A stretch of 10,221 nucleotides of DNA from an uncultured Eubacteriales bacterium (GTDB lineage Bacteria; Bacillota; Clostridia; Lachnospirales; Anaerotignaceae). Both the position numbers and the translations under genes were made by a program. Location of the stretch: positions 1-10,221 of the forward strand of contig URCD01000084.1 of NCBI GenBank assembly GCA_900546215.1. The letters are read 5' to 3'. The stretch's first letter is position 1. Each line of letters opens with the position of its first letter. The notes beneath the pieces are model-generated. The model made no database searches. It was not told the DNA's origin and saw only the letters and a list, made by a program, of their open reading frames with translations. Positions 6,442-10,221 of the stretch are shown here, in pieces.

Positions 6442-6450
6442 AGTATAACA
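6442..6450 (-). promoter_or_regulatory. Extended -10 element of the radical SAM gene
   Basis: On the minus strand TGTTATACT fits TGn-TATAAT (TG, one base, TATACT at complement 6442-6447), about 20 bp before the start codon. No good -35 is seen at the right distance, as is common for extended -10 promoters. The divergent gene has a TATAAT at 6507-6512, also without a clear -35. Confidence 0.4.
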
Positions 6451-6545
6451 GATTTTTGATTTAAAATCACAAAAAACTTCCTGTATACGAAAAAGAGATT
6501 ATATTGTATAATTACGTCGTAAGATACGAAAGGGGAGAGGTTTAT

Positions 6546-6770
6546 ATGATAAAGACTAGAGAAGTCAGTGAAATAAGAACTGAAACCGACGTTATCATCT
6601 GCGACGCTTGCGGCAGAGAAATCCGCAGAAATAAATATAACGAGTTTGAGGAGTTTTACCATATAGATAAAAAATGGGGATACCATTCAAATAAAGACGG
6701 ACAGCACGACAGCTATGACATATGCGAGGATTGTTACGATAAAATGCTGAGGTCAATAGGACTGAAATAA
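6546..6770 (+). CDS. Small two-CxxC (zinc-ribbon-like) protein of unknown function
   Basis: 74 residues from ATG 6546, preceded by a GGGGAGAGG ribosome binding site; an in-frame ATG at 6504 has no such site and overlaps the TATAAT at 6507. The cysteine pairs are C19-DA-C22-GRE and C60-ED-C63-YD, with His39, His47 and His54 between them. This suggests a zinc ribbon or treble-clef-like fold that brings N- and C-terminal knuckles together. There is no signal peptide or membrane segment. It may bind DNA, RNA or protein, but I cannot name the family. It is a single gene, divergent from the radical SAM gene, and ends in a terminator shared with the gene at 6806. Confidence 0.75.
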   Translation: MIKTREVSEIRTETDVIICDACGREIRRNKYNEFEEFYHIDKKWGYHSNKDGQHDSYDICEDCYDKMLRSIGLK

Positions 6771-6775
6771 AAGTT

Positions 6776-6801
6776 AAGGAGCCATACATATGGCTCCTTT
6801 T
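6776..6801 (+). terminator. Bidirectional terminator between convergent genes
   Basis: AAGGAGCCAT (6776-6785) pairs with ATGGCTCCTT (6790-6799) around an ACAT loop, followed by TT. It lies five bases after the stop of the two-CxxC gene and before the stop of the convergent gene at 6806, so it can serve both. Confidence 0.8.
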
Positions 6802-6805
6802 ATAT

Positions 6806-7291
6806 TTACTGGTTTGCGTATTTTTCAGCAAGGGCCGAACAGTAAGCAATCATTTCCATGCAGTTTTTCTTTCTTGCTTTTCCTGCGAAATCACCAAATG
6901 GGTCGGAAAGCTCACTGCATATGAGTGTGCCATACTGCTCCTTCATTTCATTTACCATACTGCCGAACACAGGATATACTTCACCCTGAAGCTGTTTAAT
7001 ACGGTCCTTCATTTCTTCCTTTTCAAAGGGGTCACGGCCTTTGGTCATGCCAAGGGCAAGAACAGCGCCTGTGATTGCTCCGCAGGTGTTTTTAGTATGT
7101 CCCATGCCTCCGCCGAAGCCGGATGCCATGCATATTACCTCGTCAGGAAGCTTTGTATCGTGCATATCCATAAATGTACGGAGAACACACTCTGCGCAGT
7201 TAAGCCCCTGACGGAAATAGCCACGGCTTATTTCATCAGCTAAAGCCATTTTTTCCTCAGTAGTTTTACCTTCGGTTGATACCTTTGCCAT
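6806..7291 (-). CDS. C_GCAxxG_C_C family protein (PF09719), possible redox or metal protein
   Basis: 161 residues. The family's spaced cysteines are present: C32 and C35 in NCAECVL, C54, C70 in NTCGAITGAVLALG, C125 in LICSEL, C144 in KNCMEM and C151. The glycine-rich stretch SGFGGGMGHT (~57-66) precedes the CGAxxG motif. The family is widespread in anaerobes and is often predicted to be a redox-active or cluster-binding protein, or a C-terminal module of oxidoreductases; no reaction is established. An AAGGAG site lies 8 nt before the ATG (7289-7291). A strong promoter (complement 7329-7357) drives it as a single gene, divergent from the UxaA pair. Confidence 0.88.
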   Translation of the reverse strand: MAKVSTEGKTTEEKMALADEISRGYFRQGLNCAECVLRTFMDMHDTKLPDEVICMASGFGGGMGHTKNTCGAITGAVLALGMTKGRDPFEKEEMKDRIKQLQGEVYPVFGSMVNEMKEQYGTLICSELSDPFGDFAGKARKKNCMEMIAYCSALAEKYANQ

Positions 7292-7328
7292 TTAACTTCA
7301 CTCCTTAATAATAGGCGTTTTTGTATTT

Positions 7329-7357
7329 ATAGTAACTCTTTTGTCTGTTTGTGTCAA
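7329..7357 (-). promoter_or_regulatory. Sigma-A promoter of the C_GCAxxG_C_C gene
   Basis: On the minus strand TTGACA (7352-7357) and TACTAT (7329-7334) are 17 bp apart. Its -35 is only 7 bp from the -35 of the divergent UxaA promoter, so one bound regulator could affect both. Confidence 0.8.
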
Positions 7358-7364
7358 ATAACAA

Positions 7365-7393
7365 TTGAATATACCGCTCAGTTCTTTTATAAT
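7365..7393 (+). promoter_or_regulatory. Sigma-A promoter of the UxaA-type operon
   Basis: TTGAAT (7365-7370) and TATAAT (7388-7393) are 17 bp apart. Predicted start is near 7400, leaving an AT-rich leader of about 80 nt before the ATG at 7482. Confidence 0.78.
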
Positions 7394-7394
7394 T

Positions 7395-7427
7395 TAAATA
7401 TACGGTTATACAGACAGAATATATTTA
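7395..7427. promoter_or_regulatory. Inverted repeat at the UxaA transcription start, possible operator
   Basis: TAAATATA (7395-7402) and TATATTTA (7420-7427) form an 8-bp inverted repeat with a 17-nt spacer, covering the predicted start site. A repressor bound here would block the operon. The arms are wholly A/T, so chance cannot be excluded. Confidence 0.3.
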
Positions 7428-7481
7428 GAAAAAAGAAGAGAAAAACAATTGTCAACTATATAAAATAAAGGAGAGGTTTTA

Positions 7482-7757
7482 ATGGAAGCGATACTTCATA
7501 TTGATGAAAAGGATAACCTTGTAACCTGCTTAAGGGACGTTAAAAAGGGCGAAACCGTCGAAGTTGAGGGTGAAAAAATCACAGCGAATGCAGATATACC
7601 TCAGTTTCATAAAATGGCCGCAGTGGATATAGAAAAGGGCGGTTTATGCTATAAGTATGGACAGGTAATTGGAAAGGCAACGGTTGATATTATGAAAGGC
7701 GACTATGTTCATGTACATAACTGCGAAAGTACCAGGGGCAGAGGAGACAAAAAATAA
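7482..7757 (+). CDS. UxaA-family dehydratase/lyase, small SAF-domain subunit
   Basis: 91 residues making a single SAF domain, as at the N-terminus of altronate dehydratase (UxaA) and galactarate dehydratase (GarD). Conserved blocks: DNLVTCLRDVKKGE (~11-24), HKMAAVDIEKG (H43), CYKYGQVIGKAT (~56-67) and GDYVHVHNCES (H77, H79). The family couples this domain to a larger subunit that binds Fe2+ and dehydrates sugar acids; the split small/large form also occurs in (R)-sulfolactate sulfo-lyase SuyA/SuyB. An AAGGAG site (7468-7473) is 8 nt upstream. The gene for the large subunit starts 14 nt after its stop, with a ribosome binding site overlapping this stop. Confidence 0.88.
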   Translation: MEAILHIDEKDNLVTCLRDVKKGETVEVEGEKITANADIPQFHKMAAVDIEKGGLCYKYGQVIGKATVDIMKGDYVHVHNCESTRGRGDKK

Positions 7758-7771
7758 GGAGGTATCTTATT

Positions 7772-8935
7772 ATGAAATTAATGGGTTATAAAAGAGAAAA
7801 CGGTCGATATGGCATACGGAATTACCTTCTTATTATACCTGCTTCGGTCTGTTCAAGCGAGACATGCGTAAATATCGCTAAACTTGTAAACGGGGCAATT
7901 GCGATTCCTCATCAGCATGGCTGCTGCGAAATTGGAGATGACTTTGACACAACAAAGCGCACACTGATTGGTTTCGGAAAAAATCCCAACGTAGGAGCTG
8001 TGCTTGTTGTGGGACTTGGCTGTGAGGGGATTCAGGCTAAGGAAATAGCGGATGGAATTTCTGAAAGCGGTAAACCGGTCGAATATATTGTTATTCAGGA
8101 GGAAGGCGGAACCTGCAAAACTGTTGCAAGAGGCGCTGAAATTGCTGGGAAAATGGCAAGAGAGCTGGCTAAGCAGAACAAAGTCGAATTTGATATAAGT
8201 GAGATAGTCCTTGGACTTGAGTGCGGGGGAAGTGATCCTACAAGTGGTTTGGCCTCAAATCCTGCCATAGGTGTAGCCTCGGATATGCTGGTTGCCGAGG
8301 GCGGAAGCAGTATATTAAGTGAAACTACAGAGTGCATCGGTGCTGAACATTTGCTTGCGGAACGCTTTGTTAATGATATTGAAAAGGAAAAATTCCTCTC
8401 CATGGTAAAGAGAGTAGAGGACAGGTCTTATGCGGCTGGACATGATTTAAGAGAAGGGCAGCCGACGCCGGGCAATAAAGCCGGAGGACTTACGACAATT
8501 GAGGAAAAATCTCTTGGATGTATGCATAAGGCAGGAAAGAGCACTTTTATGGGTGCTCTTGAATATGCGGAGGAAATTCCATATGATAAAAAGGGTCTGT
8601 ATTTCATGGATACGCCGGGTCAGGATATTGACTCAATTACAGGTATGGTGGCCGGAGGAGCACAGATAATTGTATTTTCAACAGGACGGGGCACCCCGAC
8701 AGGAAGTCCAATAGCACCGGTAATTAAAATTACCGGAAACACGGGAACATATAATAAAATGACAGATAATATAGACATAAACGCCGGAAAAATAATAACT
8801 GACGGAGTAAAGCTGCCTGATATGGGCAAGGAACTTTATGATATGATTATAAACGTGTGCAATGGCGAGTATACAAAGGCTGAGGCCCTCGGACACAGGG
8901 AGTTCGGTATTTTCAGAACAGGCTTCACATACTAA
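7772..8935 (+). CDS. UxaA-family dehydratase/lyase, large subunit
   Basis: 387 residues matching the C-terminal part of UxaA/GarD (GD_AH_C family) but as a separate protein. Conserved blocks: YKRENGRYGIRNYLLIIP (~6-23), HQHGCCEIGDD (~47-57), GLGCEGIQ (~81-88), GLECGGSDPTSGLASNPA (~148-165), PTPGNKAGGLTTIEEKSLGC (231-250), FMDTPGQD (~278-285) and VFSTGRGTPTGSP (~301-313). Together with the small subunit it should form an iron-dependent lyase acting on an aldonate, aldarate or sulfolactate-like substrate in the cytosol. The true substrate cannot be decided: no isomerase, kinase, aldolase, sulfite-handling or transporter gene flanks it. TAAGGAGGT (7755-7763) is its ribosome binding site. A hairpin ends the operon at 8966. 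Confidence 0.88.
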   Translation: MKLMGYKRENGRYGIRNYLLIIPASVCSSETCVNIAKLVNGAIAIPHQHGCCEIGDDFDTTKRTLIGFGKNPNVGAVLVVGLGCEGIQAKEIADGISESGKPVEYIVIQEEGGTCKTVARGAEIAGKMARELAKQNKVEFDISEIVLGLECGGSDPTSGLASNPAIGVASDMLVAEGGSSILSETTECIGAEHLLAERFVNDIEKEKFLSMVKRVEDRSYAAGHDLREGQPTPGNKAGGLTTIEEKSLGCMHKAGKSTFMGALEYAEEIPYDKKGLYFMDTPGQDIDSITGMVAGGAQIIVFSTGRGTPTGSPIAPVIKITGNTGTYNKMTDNIDINAGKIITDGVKLPDMGKELYDMIINVCNGEYTKAEALGHREFGIFRTGFTY

Positions 8936-8965
8936 GTTCCAACACTCTATTTGTTAAAACATATG

Positions 8966-8998
8966 TTAGGCAGAAGCGTGCGCTTCTGCCTAATTCAA
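8966..8998 (+). terminator. Probable terminator of the UxaA operon
   Basis: TTAGGCAGAAGC (8966-8977) pairs perfectly with 8982-8993 around a GTGC loop. The following T-tract is interrupted (TTCAATTTG), so the stem is strong but the tail is weak. Confidence 0.7.
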
Positions 8999-9021
8999 TT
9001 TGACCAAAATTTATAAAACTT

Positions 9022-9050
9022 TTGACATTTTTATATAGATATATTATAAT
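9022..9050 (+). promoter_or_regulatory. Perfect sigma-A promoter upstream of a terminated leader
   Basis: TTGACA (9022-9027) and TATAAT (9045-9050) are exactly 17 bp apart, all consensus. Predicted start is near 9057, which leaves a leader of about 178 nt before the methyltransferase start. A weaker second promoter (TTGACG 9118-9123, TATGAA 9141-9146, 17 bp) may lie inside the leader. Confidence 0.88.
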
Positions 9051-9056
9051 GTATAA

Positions 9057-9200
9057 AGTAATACGGTATATATTGAAGTATACTGTTAACGGCAGAAGCC
9101 GGGTTTAAAAAGCTTTTTTGACGCGAAATAATTTAATATTTATGAAATAGATGTGATCACGAAGGTCGCTGAAAACTTTTTGTTTTTAGCGGCCTTTTTA
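9057..9200 (+). ncRNA. Structured leader RNA or small RNA of unknown class
   Basis: The non-coding stretch between the promoter and the methyltransferase gene can fold into at least three hairpins: 9064-9071 with 9080-9087 (ACGGTATA/TATACTGT, one G-U pair), a small CGGC-AGAA-GCCG hairpin at 9091-9102, and a 15-bp terminator at 9162-9196. There is no convincing open reading frame. The layout of promoter, folded RNA, intrinsic terminator and gene is that of a riboswitch or attenuator; a free-standing small RNA of about 145 nt is the alternative. I compared it from memory with c-di-GMP, preQ1, SAM, purine, fluoride and guanidine motifs and saw no match; my recall of the NiCo motif is too poor to test. 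Confidence 0.5.
9162..9199 (+). terminator. Intrinsic terminator inside the leader, upstream of the methyltransferase gene
   Basis: AAGGTCGCTGAAAAC (9162-9176) pairs along all 15 positions with 9182-9196, with two G-U pairs, a TTTTT loop and TTTTT at 9195-9199. It ends 35 bp before the methyltransferase start, so it would cut the transcript from the promoter at 9022 before the gene unless read-through is allowed. Confidence 0.85.
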
Positions 9201-9234
9201 TGTTATTTTACCGATAATGGAAGGGATGAAAGCT

Positions 9235-10053
9235 ATGTCGTTTGTTATATTGGAAAGAGAGGGACAAGAAAAGAATGTACTGGAATACCCTTTTGTGCCT
9301 CATGGAGCACAGCATCTTGAAAATGGAATGAACAATTATTGGCAGCAGCGTTCCTCCAGTTACAGTGAACAAAACATGGCTCAGCTTTTTTCTGAAAAGA
9401 GAAGCGCATGGGAAAGGCTTATATTTTCCCAGGTTGAGGAAACGAGAAAGTTGGATATTTTGGATATAGGGACAGGACCGGGATTTTTTGCTATTCTCTC
9501 GTCATTACGCGGACACAATGTTACGGCAGCCGATATGAGCCCGGATATGCTTGACAAGGCTAGAGATAACGCCGACTTTATTGGGACTCCTGTTGATTTT
9601 GTTCAGGTAGGACATATGCTGCCATTTGAAGATGAAAGCTTTGACCTCATTATTTCAAGAGATGTTACCTGGACACTTACAGACCCTGAAATACAGCTTA
9701 GGGCATGGGCAGATAAATTAAGAGTGGGCGGAACAATGCTCTACTTTGATGCGGAATGGTATTACTATCTTAAAAACAGTGAATACAGGGCTGTCTGGGA
9801 GGAAAATAAAAGAAGAATAATAGCTGAGGGTGGATTTATTTATAATAAGGCTGACAAGCTGGAAAGCCTTGCGATTAATCTTCCAATGACATATAAGGAG
9901 CGTCCTGATTGGGACAGACAGTTCTGGCATGGACAAAAGGGGTTTGAATGTGAGGTTTATGAAAATATAAATACATACGTCTATAATGAAAAGGAACAGA
10001 TGCAGTATGAATTATTTCCTGAGTTTTTAACGGTTGTCAGGAGGGTATTCTGA
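9235..10053 (+). CDS. Class I SAM-dependent methyltransferase, first gene of a transporter operon
   Basis: 272 residues from ATG 9235, preceded by GGAAGGG (9219-9225); in-frame ATGs at 9217 and 9226 lack a well-placed ribosome binding site. The Rossmann-type SAM site is clear: motif I LDIGTGPGFF (76-85), acidic loop end D100 in AADMSPDML, and FDLIISRDVTW (~136-146) as motif IV (Methyltransf_11 type). An extra ~30-residue N-terminal helix region and a Trp/Tyr-rich C-terminal half (WYYYLK, WDRQFWHG) may form the acceptor pocket. The acceptor is unknown. The next gene, an OppB/NikB-type permease, starts one base after its stop codon, so the methyltransferase is probably part of an uptake system, for example making or modifying a metal-binding or peptide-like ligand. 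That role is inference. Confidence 0.88.
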   Translation: MSFVILEREGQEKNVLEYPFVPHGAQHLENGMNNYWQQRSSSYSEQNMAQLFSEKRSAWERLIFSQVEETRKLDILDIGTGPGFFAILSSLRGHNVTAADMSPDMLDKARDNADFIGTPVDFVQVGHMLPFEDESFDLIISRDVTWTLTDPEIQLRAWADKLRVGGTMLYFDAEWYYYLKNSEYRAVWEENKRRIIAEGGFIYNKADKLESLAINLPMTYKERPDWDRQFWHGQKGFECEVYENINTYVYNEKEQMQYELFPEFLTVVRRVF

Positions 10054-10054
10054 T

Positions 10055-10221
10055 ATGAACCGCCTGAAAACAGCAGTGAAAAAAATCATTTCGCATATCT
10101 CTCAGTTTATTATAGTGCTTATAGGAATAACACTTCTTACGTTTTCAATTATGTATTTGTCTCCTCGAAATCCTGCGGAGCTATGGCTTGCCGGGTCGGA
10201 TGGAAATGCCGGAATTATATC
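10055..10221 (+). CDS. ABC transporter permease, OppB/DppB/NikB type, partial (5' end)
   Basis: Fifty-five codons are present before the window ends. The start is typical of this family: a short basic stretch (MNRLKTAVKKII), one membrane span at ~16-35 (QFIIVLIGITLLTFSIMYL), then LSPRNPAELWL, which corresponds to the LSPGDPA motif. AGGAGG (10039-10044) lies 10 nt upstream inside the methyltransferase gene, only one base separates the stop and start, and coupling is likely. The family imports peptides or nickel; the substrate cannot be told from this piece. Confidence 0.85.
   Translation, partial: MNRLKTAVKKIISHISQFIIVLIGITLLTFSIMYLSPRNPAELWLAGSDGNAGII

Noticed and set aside
6423..6686. Longer start for the radical SAM gene at 6686.
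   Set aside because: The extra 88 residues look like translated promoter DNA and overlap the divergent two-CxxC gene; the start at 6420-6422 has GAGGTG in place.
8095..8896. Several minus-strand open frames inside the large UxaA gene.
   Set aside because: They are antisense shadows of a well-conserved gene and lack ribosome binding sites or recognisable motifs.

Overview
The window looks like chromosomal DNA from a low-GC anaerobic Firmicute, most likely class Clostridia. Reasons: AT-rich intergenic DNA, strong GGAGG-type ribosome binding sites, near-consensus sigma-A promoters, and Clostridia-type families (Cys-rich Mrp ATPase, C_GCAxxG_C_C protein, PflX-like radical SAM protein, split UxaA enzyme). 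No species can be named from the sequence. There are no rRNA, tRNA, CRISPR, phage or transposase genes.

Layout, left to right. (1) 1-839, minus: 5' part of an AlbA_2 (Schlafen-like) regulator that runs off the window. (2) 1086-2180, plus: secreted NlpC/P60 cell-wall hydrolase with three SH3-like repeats, a consensus promoter and a strong terminator. (3) 2276-5470, minus: an ABC import operon of the SsuBC/TauBC type. Its permease is intact, but the ATPase gene is cut in two inside the Walker A motif. (4) 3680-5333: the DNA between the two ATPase halves. It holds an Mrp/NBP35-type Fe-S carrier ATPase (plus) and a maltose/galactoside-type O-acetyltransferase (minus), convergent on one shared terminator. 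(5) 5526-6422, minus: PflX-like radical SAM protein. (6) 6546-6770, plus: 74-residue two-CxxC protein. (7) 6806-7291, minus: C_GCAxxG_C_C protein. (8) 7482-8935, plus: two-subunit UxaA-family dehydratase or lyase. (9) 9022-10221, plus: a perfect promoter, a leader RNA of about 145 nt ending in a strong intrinsic terminator, a SAM-dependent methyltransferase, and the start of an OppB/DppB/NikB-type permease.

The main discovery is the split ATPase. The fragment at 5315-5470 ends exactly at GPSGCG, and the fragment at 3063-3679 resumes exactly at KSTLL. Joining them by removing 1,658 bp restores a normal 249-codon ATPase. The intervening DNA has imperfect 19-bp inverted repeats at its ends (16 of 19 identical) and a 4-bp CCGC duplication at the junctions. 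This resembles a transposase-less mobile insertion cassette, here carrying mrp and an acetyltransferase gene. The importer is probably dead unless the insert can excise.

The second item worth study is the 9057-9200 leader, which places an intrinsic terminator between the promoter and the methyltransferase/transporter operon. It could be an attenuator, an unrecognised riboswitch or a small RNA.
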